A stretch of 64,000 bases of DNA from Brevundimonas sp. (GCF_003248455.1 NZ_QFNM01000005.1:62001-126000), one strand, 5' to 3'. Shown: positions 26,266 to 35,536, counted from the stretch's first letter. Notes: a model not told the origin generated them from the sequence alone. Numbers and translations: made by a program.

Positions 26266-26559
26266 TTAGGCGTTGCAGACGGCCAGTTCTTCGGCGCTAA
26301 GTTCGACGCCCTTGTAGGCGAAGGCGGTCACAGGGCCGAACTTCTGAACCACGCGGCGGCAGGCGCGCGTGGCGGGCTGCTCCGTGCCGCCAGCGGCTGT
26401 GCAGGTCGCGCCCTCGCAGGACCAGCGAGCGCCGTCGATGATGGTGGCGCGAGCCGGCGCCTTGGCGGCGTCGGCCAAGGTCAGGCGAGTGGCGGCGGGC
26501 GTCTGGGCGACGGCCGGAGCGGCGGCGAACAGGGCGGCGGCGATAAGCAGGGCGCGCAT
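26266..26559 (-). CDS. small exported protein, Caulobacter CC_3452-like
   Basis: 97 residues with a clear Sec signal peptide (MRALLIAAALFAAAPAVAQT, cleavage after AVA near 18) and a mature part with three or four cysteines: 'WSCEGATCTAAG', 'ACRRVVQKFGPV' and 'LAVCNA' at the end. This layout (R/K-WxCEGxxC ... CRR/K ... C-N-A) is typical of a small family widespread in Caulobacterales and of unknown function. The cysteines probably pair in the periplasm. The start at 26559 gives the signal peptide; the longer frame to 26664 does not look coding. Confidence 0.75.
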   Translation of the reverse strand: MRALLIAAALFAAAPAVAQTPAATRLTLADAAKAPARATIIDGARWSCEGATCTAAGGTEQPATRACRRVVQKFGPVTAFAYKGVELSAEELAVCNA

Positions 26560-26664
26560 GGGAAACTTTCCGCATCGAAGAACGGCGTCTTGCCGCCGTG
26601 TCCCCAATGTCAGTTTCGGATAAAAACTGTCAATACGTCGGCCGCGAATAGAAGCGGCGATCAC

Positions 26665-27267
26665 TTAGCGACGATCATGTCTTTGCTGCGGCGCCTCGGG
26701 AGTCTGGAGCTGGGCCCAGGCGTCCTCCACCGTGTCGGCGACGGTCCAGGCGTCCAGGAACGAAGGTGGGGTCATGCCCTCGTTCACACTGTGGCGCATC
26801 AGGGCGAAAAAGCCGTCCCAGAAGCCGTTCAGGTTCAGAAAGACGACCGGCTTGTGGTGCAGGTCCAGCCGTTTCCATGACAGCAGTTCGACCACCTCTT
26901 CCAAGGTGCCGATGCCGCCGGGCGCCACGACGAAGGCGTCCGACTGATCGTACATCAGCTGTTTGCGCTCGTGCATGGAGGTGACGACAACGGTCTCGAC
27001 CTCGTCGAACAGGCGTTCGCGGCTGCGCAGGAACGCCGGCATGATGCCGACGACGCGGCCGCCCGCCTCATGCGCGCCCCGCGCGGACGCCCCCATCAGC
27101 CCCACGCCGCCGCCGCCGTAGACCAGCCGCCATCCGGCCTGGGCCGTTGCGCGGCCAAAGGCGTAGGCCGCCTCGGCATAGGCGGGGTCGGCGGTCTCGG
27201 AGGCGCCGCAGAACAGACAGACGGACGGGCCGTCGAACGGCTGGAACGAAACGGGGGGCAGGGACAT
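26665..27267 (-). CDS. LOG family protein (cytokinin riboside 5'-monophosphate phosphoribohydrolase-like)
   Basis: TIGR00730-type Rossmann protein that releases the base from nucleoside 5'-monophosphates. The hallmark PGGIGTLEE is near residue 115. 'CLFCGASETADP' near residue 16 and 'VYGGGGVGLMGASARGA' near 48 supply the nucleotide-binding loops. 'MHERKQLMYDQSDAF' precedes the motif as in the family. Start at 27267 (MSLPPVSFQ) is chosen over 27309. In bacteria the physiological substrate is mostly unknown, with nucleotide clean-up likely. It is divergent from the lipoprotein gene with a 111-bp gap. Confidence 0.88.
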   Translation of the reverse strand: MSLPPVSFQPFDGPSVCLFCGASETADPAYAEAAYAFGRATAQAGWRLVYGGGGVGLMGASARGAHEAGGRVVGIMPAFLRSRERLFDEVETVVVTSMHERKQLMYDQSDAFVVAPGGIGTLEEVVELLSWKRLDLHHKPVVFLNLNGFWDGFFALMRHSVNEGMTPPSFLDAWTVADTVEDAWAQLQTPEAPQQRHDRR

Positions 27268-27378
27268 GGGGCCTCGAACAGAACGAATGCCGATCCGACC
27301 CATGGCCAAACCGGCGGCGCTCGCGCTAACACCAGCGCAAGCCGCTGGGTCGCCAGTCCTATATCGTCGAGGCCAAGG

Positions 27379-28134
27379 ATGAAACGTCGGATCAGCATCG
27401 CGATCGTCGCGGCCCTGGCGGCGGCGGGCGCGACGCTGTCGGCCTGTTCGCGGGGCGATGGCGGGGTGGCTGGACCGGCTGGCGCGGAAAAGGCCTCGCC
27501 CTGGGTTCGGCCCCCGCTGATCGACGGGGTGACGCGCGACGGCGGCGTGCTGATCGTGCGCGGGGCTGCCGATCCCGACGCCCGCGTGGTGCTGCGCGCA
27601 CCGGACGTGGCGGCGGTGGCGGTCAACGCCGATGCGGCCGGGCGTTTCGAACTGAGGCTGCCGCCGCTCTACGGCGACTTACGCCTGACGCCTGAGGTGC
27701 AGGTGGGCGAGGACGCCGCCGTCTCGCCCGAAACGCTGGTGGTGATCCAGGGCGGGGCCGGGCCGGTCGCCCTGATCGCCGCAGGCCAGCCGACGATCAG
27801 GCTGGACGGGAGGGGCGTGCTGGATGCGGTGGATTCGGATGGATCGACCCTGATGATCTCGGGTCCGGCTGGGCACAAGCCGCCCGTCGTCGCGATGGGC
27901 GGGGTTGCAGCCAACGTCGCGCCGTCGTCGCGGGGGCGCTGGCGGGCCATGGCGGGCCGGGCGGGCTCCGTGGAGATCGTCGTGGACGGCCAGGCCTTCG
28001 ACTATCCTGGAGACGCCGGGCAAGGCGGATTCTCCATTGCGCGCGCTGGCCAGGGATGGCGCATCAATTGGCCGGTGCAGCCCAACGGCCATCAGAGCGC
28101 CTGGCTGCCGGATCGTCCCGCCGCCGCTCGTTAA
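27379..28134 (+). CDS. putative lipoprotein with beta-sandwich repeats (251 aa)
   Basis: Signal peptide with lipobox (MKRRISIAIVAALAAAGATL then SAC, Cys23). The mature protein contains a segment that looks like a carboxypeptidase-regulatory/Ig-like sandwich: 'VRPPLIDGVTRDGGVLIVRG' then 'ADPDARVVLRAPD' and 'VNADAAGRFELRLPPL'. A second, weaker stretch near 155-235 contains 'RGRWRAMAG'. No known family name can be assigned with confidence. It is probably anchored to the outer or inner membrane facing the periplasm. A strong terminator follows at 28203. The start gives the lipobox at the right distance; the frame opens far upstream but without the signal peptide. Confidence 0.7.
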   Translation: MKRRISIAIVAALAAAGATLSACSRGDGGVAGPAGAEKASPWVRPPLIDGVTRDGGVLIVRGAADPDARVVLRAPDVAAVAVNADAAGRFELRLPPLYGDLRLTPEVQVGEDAAVSPETLVVIQGGAGPVALIAAGQPTIRLDGRGVLDAVDSDGSTLMISGPAGHKPPVVAMGGVAANVAPSSRGRWRAMAGRAGSVEIVVDGQAFDYPGDAGQGGFSIARAGQGWRINWPVQPNGHQSAWLPDRPAAAR

Positions 28135-28200
28135 GATGTTGGAAACCAATTCGGTTAACCAATGAGAGCGCCCTTAAGGGCGCCATCACCGAACCTAGCT

Positions 28201-28557
28201 TCAGCCCGGCGGCCCCCTGCCGGGCTCTTTTTTGTCGTCGGCGTCCTCGGTGCGGTCGCGGAAAAGGGCTGCACGCGCCAGAAGGATAAGCGTCACCGGC
28301 GTCGTCACCGTCAGGAAAAGGCCGATCAGGATTTCGCGCGGCATGAAACGCCCTTCGACCGCCGTGAACCAGACGATGGAGGCCGCCAGCACCAGGGCCA
28401 TGCCCAGGGTGGCGCCCAGGGTCGGGGCGTGCACCCGCTCGTAGAAGGTCTTGAGCTGGGCCAGGCCGATCGCGCCGATCAGCGACAGGGCGGCGCCGGC
28501 CAGGGCCAGGCCCGCGACCACGAAGGCGACCCAGGGGGGAACTTGGTCGGCGCTCAT
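28201..28557 (-). CDS. mrpG: Mrp Na+/H+ antiporter subunit G
   Basis: 118-residue subunit with three membrane helices (about 8-30, 42-63, 70-95), completing the multi-subunit Mrp complex that exports Na+ in exchange for H+. 'LIGAIGLAQLKTFYERVHAP' near 26-45 is the family's conserved stretch (R-x-H-x-x-T-L-G). The charged tail (RTEDADDKKEPGRG) lies in the cytoplasm. It is the last gene of the mrpACDEFG operon; its start overlaps mrpF by 4 bp. Confidence 0.92.
   Translation of the reverse strand: MSADQVPPWVAFVVAGLALAGAALSLIGAIGLAQLKTFYERVHAPTLGATLGMALVLAASIVWFTAVEGRFMPREILIGLFLTVTTPVTLILLARAALFRDRTEDADDKKEPGRGPPG
28203..28233 (+). terminator. intrinsic terminator between lipoprotein and mrpG
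   Basis: Arms AGCCCGGC (28203-28210) and GCCGGGCT (28219-28226) with an 8-nt loop, then C and six T. It serves the plus-strand lipoprotein gene and overlaps the stop codon of the convergent mrpG. A further palindrome, GCGCCCTTAAGGGCGC, lies just before it near 28168-28183. Confidence 0.88.
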
Positions 28558-28835
28558 TCGATCACCTCGCCACGCATCAGGAACTTGGCCAGAGCGACGG
28601 TGGCGGCGAAGCCCAGCATGCCGATGATCAGGGCGGCCTCGAAATACAGCTGGCTGTTGGTGCGCACGCCGAACACGACGACCAGCAGCATGGCGTTCAG
28701 ATAAAGGGTGTCCATGCCCAGCACGCGATCCTGGGCGCGCGGTCCGCGAACGATGCGCCAGACGGCCAATCCCATGGCGCAGACCAGCATCAGCTGGGCC
28801 AGGCCCATACCCCAGACCAGAACCGCCGCCGTCAT
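28554..28835 (-). CDS. mrpF: Mrp Na+/H+ antiporter subunit F
   Basis: 93-residue subunit with three membrane helices and the conserved 'RIVRGPRAQDRVLGMDTL' cytoplasmic loop near residue 26 (R-G-P-x-x-x-D-R-x-x-x-x-D). Start at 28835 (MTAAVLVWG) overlaps the mrpE stop (ATGA); an in-frame ATG at 28889 lies inside mrpE and adds an unlikely hydrophilic leader. Homologues of MrpF have been reported to move bile salts as well, but in this operon it is an antiporter subunit. Confidence 0.92.
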   Translation of the reverse strand: MTAAVLVWGMGLAQLMLVCAMGLAVWRIVRGPRAQDRVLGMDTLYLNAMLLVVVFGVRTNSQLYFEAALIIGMLGFAATVALAKFLMRGEVIE

Positions 28836-29320
28836 TCGAAAATCTCCATCAGCCTGCGCTCGTAGCGGTCCTTGATCAGCCGTATCCATTCCTCCTCATT
28901 GACCAGGTCGAGCACATGCAGCAGCAGCCGGCCGGTCGCCGGCTCGTATTCGACCCACAGGGTTCCGGGGGTGCTGGTCACGATGATGGCCAGGACGGCC
29001 AGGGCGTAGCGGTCGCGGAGCTCCAGCGGCACATGGATGAAGCCCGAGGTGCGACTGCGCCGCCGCCCCGCCACGATGATCTGCGACACCGCCCAGTTGG
29101 AGCGCACGATGTCGGCGGCGACGTCTGCAAACAAGCTGAGGATGGCGGAAGGGCTCTTCACCCGCACCCGCTCGACCCTGAGGGCCAGCATGATGGCGGG
29201 GGCGAAAAGCGCGATCAGCAGCCCCAGGGCGAGCGACGGCGGGGCGAGGGAGTTGCTGAGCAAAACGGAGGCGACGAACAGGCTCGCCGAGAGGATAGGG
29301 TAGGGCAGGATGCGTCTCAT
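28832..29320 (-). CDS. mrpE: Mrp Na+/H+ antiporter subunit E
   Basis: 162 residues with two or three N-terminal membrane helices (about 5-25, 27-46) and a cytoplasmic C-terminal domain with 'DIVRSNWAVSQII' and 'TPGTLWVEYE...LLLHVLDL', the family signature near 115-140. Required for stability of the Mrp complex. It overlaps mrpD and mrpF by 4 bp each. Confidence 0.92.
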   Translation of the reverse strand: MRRILPYPILSASLFVASVLLSNSLAPPSLALGLLIALFAPAIMLALRVERVRVKSPSAILSLFADVAADIVRSNWAVSQIIVAGRRRSRTSGFIHVPLELRDRYALAVLAIIVTSTPGTLWVEYEPATGRLLLHVLDLVNEEEWIRLIKDRYERRLMEIFE

Positions 29321-30912
29321 CGGCCGCCTCCGCTCAGGACGGCCTGAACATAGGCCTGCGGATCGGCCAGCCAGGCGGCGGTATGGTCGGTATAGACCAG
29401 GGCCGGGCCAGCGAAGACGGCCAGCAGCACGCAGGCGGCCAGGAGGCCCGCCAGGGCCGTCGCCTCGGCCGCGCCGACGACCAGGGCGGGAGCGTCGTCA
29501 TCGCGCGTCCAGATGGCGCCGACGCCCAGGCGGGTCAGGCCGATAAGGGCGCCGATGCTGGAGACCGACAGCACGGCCGTCAGAATCCAGGGCGCCGCGC
29601 CGCCCTGGCGCACTAGGGCGTCGATCATGGCCAGCTTGCCGACGAAGCCCGCCAGCGGGGGCAGACCCGCCAGCATCAGGGTGCAGATCAGGAACGCGCC
29701 GCCCAGGGCCGCCACGGCCGCCGGGATGACCAGCCCGGGCTCGTTCCTCTCGTCGTCGTCGAAGGGGTCGCGATATTCGTCGTCGAACACCGCCCGCGCC
29801 TCGCCCACGTCGGGCTCGCGGCCTCGCTGTAGGATCTCGGCCAACAGGAACAGGGCCGCACAGGCCAGGGTCGACCCGATCAGGTAATACAGGGCGCCGC
29901 TGAGCGCCGACGTATCGCCGACGCCGAGGATGGCCAGAACCGAACCGGACGAGATTATGACGCCGAACCCGGCCGCCCTGGACAGGTCGCGCGAGGCGAT
30001 CAGGCCGAAGGTGCCGAAGGCGACGGTCGCCAGCCCGCCGACCAGCAGCCAGGTCAGGCCGAATCCGGCCGACGCCCCGGCCTGGACGCCGAACAGCAGC
30101 AGGCTGAGCCGGATCACCACATAGACCCCGACCTTGGACAGGATGGCGAATGCGGCGGCCGAAGGGGCGCTGGCCGCCGAATAGGTCGAGGTCAGCCAGA
30201 AGCCCAGCGGCCACATGGCGCATTTGATCAGGAAGGCCGTGCCCAGCACGGCCGCCCCGACGTGGAACAGGCCCAGGTCGCCGGCCGCGACGCCCGGAAC
30301 CCGCGCCGCCAGATCGGCCATGTTCAGGGTGCCCGCGACTCCATAGATCAGCGACACCCCGATCAGGAACAGCAGAGACGCCGTCAGATTGACGGCGATA
30401 TAGAGCACGCCGGCCCGAACTCGCGCCTCGCCCGATCCGTGCAGGGCCAAACCGTAAGAGGCGGCCAGCATGACCTCGAAGAAGACGAACAGGTTGAACA
30501 GGTCTCCGGTAAGGAAGGCGCCGTTCACCCCCATGATCAGCGTCAGAAACAGGGCGTGGAAACGCGGCCCCGCCCGATCCCATCGCGCCAGGGCGAAGAT
30601 CAGGGCTAAGCCGCCCAACACGCTGGTCAGGGCCACCATCAGGGTCGACAGTCGGTCCGCCACCAGGACCACCCCATAGGGCGCGGCCCAGTCGCCCAGG
30701 CGATAGACGCGCGCCGTGTCGCCGCCGCCCGCCGCCCCGGTCGCGCTTTCGTGGAGCAGAATCAAAGCCATGGCCAGTATGGCCGCCATGGCGGCCAGGC
30801 TCAGCGACGCCTTCAGGGTGCGCCGACGCTCGTCGATCAGCAGCATGGCCGCAGCGACGGCCATAGGCAGCAGGATCGGGCCGATGATCAGATGGTCGTG
30901 CCAGTGGGTCAT
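29317..30912 (-). CDS. mrpD: Mrp Na+/H+ antiporter subunit D
   Basis: 531-residue NuoN/ND2-like proton-pumping subunit with about 14 membrane helices and the 'AFLIKCAMWPLGFWLTSTYS' segment near residue 223, containing the Lys in a membrane helix that is used for proton transfer in Mrp and complex I. 'GLALHGSGEARVRAG' near residue 152 carries the conserved loop. An unusual acidic insertion (DDEYRDPFDDDERNEP) near residue 375-390 lies in a cytoplasmic loop. Overlaps mrpC and mrpE by 4 bp. Confidence 0.94.
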   Translation of the reverse strand: MTHWHDHLIIGPILLPMAVAAAMLLIDERRRTLKASLSLAAMAAILAMALILLHESATGAAGGGDTARVYRLGDWAAPYGVVLVADRLSTLMVALTSVLGGLALIFALARWDRAGPRFHALFLTLIMGVNGAFLTGDLFNLFVFFEVMLAASYGLALHGSGEARVRAGVLYIAVNLTASLLFLIGVSLIYGVAGTLNMADLAARVPGVAAGDLGLFHVGAAVLGTAFLIKCAMWPLGFWLTSTYSAASAPSAAAFAILSKVGVYVVIRLSLLLFGVQAGASAGFGLTWLLVGGLATVAFGTFGLIASRDLSRAAGFGVIISSGSVLAILGVGDTSALSGALYYLIGSTLACAALFLLAEILQRGREPDVGEARAVFDDEYRDPFDDDERNEPGLVIPAAVAALGGAFLICTLMLAGLPPLAGFVGKLAMIDALVRQGGAAPWILTAVLSVSSIGALIGLTRLGVGAIWTRDDDAPALVVGAAEATALAGLLAACVLLAVFAGPALVYTDHTAAWLADPQAYVQAVLSGGGR

Positions 30913-31253
30913 GCATCCGGCTCCTTGCCGTCCACATGGTCGCTGCCGGTCACGCCGCGCGCCGCCAGGATGACGACCAGGAACAGGGCTGTCAGGGCGA
31001 AGCTGATGACGATGGCCGTCAGTACCAGGGCCTGGGGCGTCGGATCGGCGTAGCGGGCGGGCTCCGACACGCCGTCGACCAGAACCGGCGGAGCGCCCGA
31101 CTTCAACCGCCCCATGGCGAAGATGAAGATGTTGACGGCATAGGACAGCAGCGACAGGCCCATGATGACCTGGAATGTGCGCGGGCGCAGCATCAGCCAG
31201 ACCCCCGACGCCGCCAGGACCCCAATGGCCAGAGCCAGAACCAGCTCCATCAT
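30909..31253 (-). CDS. mrpC: Mrp Na+/H+ antiporter subunit C
   Basis: 114-residue NuoK-like subunit with three membrane helices (about 4-22, 28-48, 74-97). The 'GVWLMLRPRTFQVIMGLSLL' segment near 17-36 is the family's conserved helix and loop, followed by 'YAVNIFIFAMGRL'. The C-terminus is hydrophilic (GKEPDA). It overlaps mrpA and mrpD by 4 bp. Confidence 0.94.
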   Translation of the reverse strand: MMELVLALAIGVLAASGVWLMLRPRTFQVIMGLSLLSYAVNIFIFAMGRLKSGAPPVLVDGVSEPARYADPTPQALVLTAIVISFALTALFLVVILAARGVTGSDHVDGKEPDA

Positions 31254-34165
31254 GACGGTTCTCCCTCGGGGTCTGTCTGTTTGGGCTTGCGCAGCGACTG
31301 GTGCGCCAGGGCGACCAGGGTCAGGACCGTGGCGCCGACCACCAGCACCACCACCCCGAGGTCGAACAGGACAGCGCTGGCCAGGGGCACGCGGCCCAGG
31401 ATCGGCAGGTCGGCGTACCGGAACCAGGAGGTCAGGAACGGCCGGCCGAACACCCAGGCGCCTGCGCCGCTCAGCACCGCGATCACCAGGCCGGCCCCGA
31501 TCCAGTTGATCGGGCGGATGGTCAGCCGTTCCTCCACCCAGCGCGCGCCCGAGGCCATGTACTGCAGGATGAAGGCGATCGACAGCGCCACCCCCGCCGC
31601 GAATCCACCGCCCGGCAGATCATGGCCGCGCAGGAACAGGTGCACGGCCAGCAGGATGATGAAGGGGAATATCCAGCGCATCACCACGCGCGGGATCAGC
31701 ATGGTCTCTTTCAGGGTATCGCCCTCGGCCCGATGTTCGTGGTCGCGGTCGGAGGCGTTCTGAACCCGCTGCTGCGTGGGTCCGGGAAGGCTGTCGTCGG
31801 CGGGCCGGAACCGGCGCAATAGGGCGAACACGGTCAGGCCGACAATGCCCAGCACCGTGATCTCGCCAAAGGTGTCGAAGGCCCGGAAATCGACCAGGAT
31901 CACATTGACGATGTTGCGCCCGCCCGCATCGCGATAGGCGTGCTCGACGAAATAGCGCGAAATCCCCTCGACCGGCGGCCGGGTCATGACGGCGTAGGCT
32001 ATGGCGGACAGCGACAGGCCCGCCGCTCCGGCCACGATCAGGTCTAGACGGCGGCGGCGGCGAGAGCGGCGCTCCATCGCCGCAGGCAGGCGGATGGTCT
32101 CCAGCCGCTTCGGCAACCAGCGCAGGCCCAGCAGCAGAAGGACGGTCGTGACCACCTCCACCAGCAACTGCGTCACCGCCAGGTCGGGCGCCGACAGCCA
32201 GATGAAGGAGATGCAGCTGGCCAGACCCGCGCCGCCCATCAACACCACCGCCGCCAGCCTGTGATACTTGGCCTGCCAGGCGGCGGCGACGGCGCAGGCC
32301 CCGCCGGCCAGCCAAAGGCCCGCGAAAGCCCAGTTGGACAGGGTGAAGGTCGGCGTGATCGGCACGATGACCAGACCCGCCCCCAGCGCCGCCAGCCCGC
32401 CGGCCAGCAGGGCGACCAGAACGATGGCTCTGAGCTGGGGCTGCTGGCGCGCCGAACCGAAGACGCGCACCATCGCGTCGGATCCCTTGAACAGGCCGGT
32501 CATGGCCTTTTCAAACAGCCACCCGCCGTTCAGCCGCTTCCAGCCCCAGGGGGCGCCGCGCGGATTGGCGTTGATGCGCCGGCCGAACACGACATACAGC
32601 GCCACGCCGCCTGCCAGGGCGACGATGCTGAGGATCAGCGGCAGGTTGAACCCGTGCCACAGCGCCAGGCTGTAGTAGGGCAGGTCGAACCCCAGAACCG
32701 ACACTGCGGCGCTTTTCAGGAAGGGGCCGACCGTCACCGCCGGGAAGATGCCGACGACCAGGCACAACCCCACCAGCACCTCGACCGGACGACGCATCCA
32801 GGCCGGCGGCTCGTGCGGGGTGCGGTCCAGTTCGGTCGGCGGCGGGCCGAAGAAGGTCGTGTGGATGAAACGCAGCGAGTAGAGGACGCTGAAAGCGCTG
32901 GCCAGGGTCGCCAGTGCGGGCAAGATCAGGTTCAGGCCGTGGGTGTTCACGCTGGCCACCGCCTCGGCCAGGAACATCTCCTTGGATAGAAAGCCGTTCA
33001 GCAGGGGCACGCCCGCCATCGCCGCCGCCGCCACCATGGCCAGGGTGGCGGTGTAGGGCATGAAGCGGAACAGTCCGCTCAGCTTTCTCATGTCGCGGGT
33101 GCCGGCCTCGTGGTCGATGATGCCGGCGGCCATGAACAGGGACGCCTTGAAGGTGGCGTGGTTCACCGTGTGGAAGATGGCGGCGATGCAGCCCAGCGGA
33201 CTGCCCAGGCCCAGCAGCAACACGATCAGGCCCAGGTGGCTGATAGTCGAATAGGCCAGGAGGCCCTTGAGATCGTGCTGGAAGATGGCGCACCAGGCGC
33301 CGAGCAGAAGGGTCGCCAGCCCTGCGCCCCCGACGATCAGATACCAGCTTTCGGTGCCGGCGAAGACCGGCCAGAAGCGGATCAGCAGAAAGACCCCCGC
33401 CTTCACCATGGTCGCGGAATGCAGATAGGCGCTGACCGGCGTGGGCGCGGCCATGGCGCGCGGCAGCCAGAAATGGAAAGGGAACTGGGCGCTCTTGGTC
33501 ATCGCCCCCAGCAGAATAAGCAGCAGGGCCGGCAGATAGAGCGGGCTGGCCTGAATGGCGTCCCGTGACGCCAGGACGACGTCCAGGTCGTAACTGCCGA
33601 CGATCCGCCCGATCAGAATCATGCCGACCAGCAGGGCGACCCCGCCCGTCGCCGTGACCGTCAGGGCCATGCGCGAACCCTCGCGCGCGGCCGGGTTCTG
33701 GTGCCAATAGCCGATCAGGAGGAAGGAAAAGAGGCTGGTCATCTCCCAGAAGACCACCATCTGGATTAGGTTGCCCGACAGCACCACCCCCTGCATCGCG
33801 CCCATGAAGGCCAGCAGGAAGGAGAAGAAGCGCGGGACCGGATCCTTCGGCGACATGTAGTAGCGGGCGTACAGCACCACCAAGGCGCCAATCCCCAGGA
33901 TCAGGGCGCTGAACAGCCACGACAGCCCGTCCAGCCGCAGCACAAGATTGACCCCCAGCGAAGGCAGCCAGGGGATCTCGTAGCGCAGCGTCTCCCCGTC
34001 CTGGAACATCGGCCAAAGCGCCGCCAGACACCCCAGACTGACCAGGGCCACGATCCACGACAGGATAGCGGCGGCCGTGCGCGCATGACGCGGCAGGCCG
34101 GCCGCCGCCATCGCGCCCATGAAGGGCAGGATCAGGATGATCAGGAGAAGCAAGCTGATGGACAT
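31250..34165 (-). CDS. mrpA: Mrp Na+/H+ antiporter subunit A fused to MnhB domain (971 aa)
   Basis: First gene of the operon. Residues 1-500 form a NuoL/ND5-like channel subunit ('PLYARYYMS' type loop near 110; 'SYLHSATMVKAGVFLLIRFW' near 248, with the conserved Lys in the helix; 'HVNHATFKAS'-type HTVNHATFKA near 330). A MrpA C-terminal stretch (DUF4040, about 600-720) follows, then the MnhB domain from about residue 815 ('LKETMLIPRVVMRW', 'HLFLRGHDLPGGGFAAGV'). The A/B fusion is standard for alphaproteobacterial (Pha-type) Mrp. ATG 34165 (MSISLLLL) is preferred over 34234, whose leader has no family match. A hairpin lies 36-60 bp upstream. Confidence 0.94.
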   Translation of the reverse strand: MSISLLLLIILILPFMGAMAAAGLPRHARTAAAILSWIVALVSLGCLAALWPMFQDGETLRYEIPWLPSLGVNLVLRLDGLSWLFSALILGIGALVVLYARYYMSPKDPVPRFFSFLLAFMGAMQGVVLSGNLIQMVVFWEMTSLFSFLLIGYWHQNPAAREGSRMALTVTATGGVALLVGMILIGRIVGSYDLDVVLASRDAIQASPLYLPALLLILLGAMTKSAQFPFHFWLPRAMAAPTPVSAYLHSATMVKAGVFLLIRFWPVFAGTESWYLIVGGAGLATLLLGAWCAIFQHDLKGLLAYSTISHLGLIVLLLGLGSPLGCIAAIFHTVNHATFKASLFMAAGIIDHEAGTRDMRKLSGLFRFMPYTATLAMVAAAAMAGVPLLNGFLSKEMFLAEAVASVNTHGLNLILPALATLASAFSVLYSLRFIHTTFFGPPPTELDRTPHEPPAWMRRPVEVLVGLCLVVGIFPAVTVGPFLKSAAVSVLGFDLPYYSLALWHGFNLPLILSIVALAGGVALYVVFGRRINANPRGAPWGWKRLNGGWLFEKAMTGLFKGSDAMVRVFGSARQQPQLRAIVLVALLAGGLAALGAGLVIVPITPTFTLSNWAFAGLWLAGGACAVAAAWQAKYHRLAAVVLMGGAGLASCISFIWLSAPDLAVTQLLVEVVTTVLLLLGLRWLPKRLETIRLPAAMERRSRRRRRLDLIVAGAAGLSLSAIAYAVMTRPPVEGISRYFVEHAYRDAGGRNIVNVILVDFRAFDTFGEITVLGIVGLTVFALLRRFRPADDSLPGPTQQRVQNASDRDHEHRAEGDTLKETMLIPRVVMRWIFPFIILLAVHLFLRGHDLPGGGFAAGVALSIAFILQYMASGARWVEERLTIRPINWIGAGLVIAVLSGAGAWVFGRPFLTSWFRYADLPILGRVPLASAVLFDLGVVVLVVGATVLTLVALAHQSLRKPKQTDPEGEPS

Positions 34166-34200
34166 GAAGGCGGCGCGTCTCTCCGAACAACCGGGGGGCT

Positions 34201-34225
34201 TTGCCGAACGCTCAAGGTTCGGCAA
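34201..34225. promoter_or_regulatory. stem-loop upstream of mrpA
   Basis: Perfect 9-bp arms TTGCCGAAC (34201-34209) and GTTCGGCAA (34217-34225) with a 7-nt loop, 36 bp before the mrpA start. There is no T-run on either side, so it is more likely an operator or leader hairpin than a terminator. The rest of the gap up to the LysR stop (34226-34440) shows no gene or motif that I can support. Confidence 0.5.
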
Positions 34226-34440
34226 GGTTCTCACCTAGGGGCTGGCGCAGGGGCCGTCAAAGCGACACCGGGGCGCGGCTGGAACGGTGTGGTCTCGGCT
34301 TCGGCGACAAGCGCGACAGCCCGGCTTCAAAGGGCGTGCGAACCGCGTCGACTGGCGAGAGCGGCCCTTCGGCGTGGGGGATTCGACGATGCGGCGAGCG
34401 GCTTTCACGCGATGGCGGCGCATCGGCGCCGACCGGCCGC

Positions 34441-35370
34441 TCATAGGTCAGCGTCGACGCCACCGTCCAGCGTCAGCTCTTGCAGCAGGGCCAGGAAGGC
34501 CCGCACGGCGGGGTTCGCCCTTCGACTTTCAGGCCAGAGGGCGGCGATGTTGTTCCGCTCGACGGCGAAGTCGGACAGGATGGGGACCAGTTCGCCGCGC
34601 GCCACATAGGGCGCCGCGATAAACGTCGCGAGCATGCCGATGCCGCCGCCGGCCGCGACGGCGGCGACCAGCGCTTCGCTGGCGTCCGCCATGATCCCTG
34701 ACGGGGGGACGATCTCGATCTCGCGCTCGCCGATCCGAAACGGCCAGCGATAGGATTGCCCCGTGCTCTGGTAGCGCAGGTTGACGGTGTCGTGCCCCTC
34801 CAGGTCGTTCGGGCGCCCCGGCTCGCCCCGCTCGGCCAGATAGCCCGGCGATGCGAAGGCGCAGAGCCGGTAGGGCGCCAGCCGGCGCCACAGGAGCCGC
34901 GAATCCGCGGGCTCCCCGATCCGCACCGCGATATCGATGCCCTGCTCGACGATGTCGACGATCTGGTCGCTGAGCCGCAGATCGACCATGACGTCAGGGT
35001 AGCGCCTGCGAAACGCAGGCAGGGCGGGTCCGATCAGATGGATGCCTATCGTCAGGGGCGCTGCGATCCGCAACGTGCCCGACGGCGCCGACCGGGCCAT
35101 GATCGCGGCCTGCTCGATCTCCTCGGCGTCGCGCAACAGTCTGAGGGCGCGCTCGTGCAGGTCGCGGCCTTCCGGGGTCAGCGTCAGCGAGCGGGTCGTG
35201 CGGGTGAAGAGCGACACGCCCAGGCGCTGTTCAAGCCGTTGCACGCTTTTGCTCACCGCCGAGGGCGAGATGGAGAGCGAGCGGGCGGCGGCCGTATAGC
35301 TGCCCATCGACCCGGCCCGCGCGAAGGCGATCAGCCCGGTCAGCCTGTCCAGGCCGATCTGTTCCTTCAT
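34441..35370 (-). CDS. LysR-family transcriptional regulator (309 aa)
   Basis: N-terminal winged HTH in residues 5-65 ('GSYTAAARSLSISPSAVSKS' near 21, followed by 'RLEQRLGVSLFTRTTR') and an effector-binding domain from residue 90. Start at 35370 (MKEQIGLDRL) gives the normal LysR N-terminus; the longer frame to 35502 adds 44 residues with no match. Divergent from the oxidoreductase at 35537 across a 166-bp A+T-richer gap, so it probably regulates that gene; the inducer is unknown. AaeR/DmlR-type sub-branch by the 'TRTTRSLTLTPEG' box. Confidence 0.9.
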   Translation of the reverse strand: MKEQIGLDRLTGLIAFARAGSMGSYTAAARSLSISPSAVSKSVQRLEQRLGVSLFTRTTRSLTLTPEGRDLHERALRLLRDAEEIEQAAIMARSAPSGTLRIAAPLTIGIHLIGPALPAFRRRYPDVMVDLRLSDQIVDIVEQGIDIAVRIGEPADSRLLWRRLAPYRLCAFASPGYLAERGEPGRPNDLEGHDTVNLRYQSTGQSYRWPFRIGEREIEIVPPSGIMADASEALVAAVAAGGGIGMLATFIAAPYVARGELVPILSDFAVERNNIAALWPESRRANPAVRAFLALLQELTLDGGVDADL

Positions 35371-35536
35371 GGCATGATTAAAGCGACACAGAGCGGCATT
35401 ATCAACCGAGTCTGCGCTGTCTATTTGTCGATCCTGATCGCATCGACGGCCTCTTCCCGAGAATGCGACGTTCAACAGACCGATGCACAGCCGTCTCGCC
35501 AAGGCGGCGGGCTGGTCGAGCCATGAGGATCACGGA

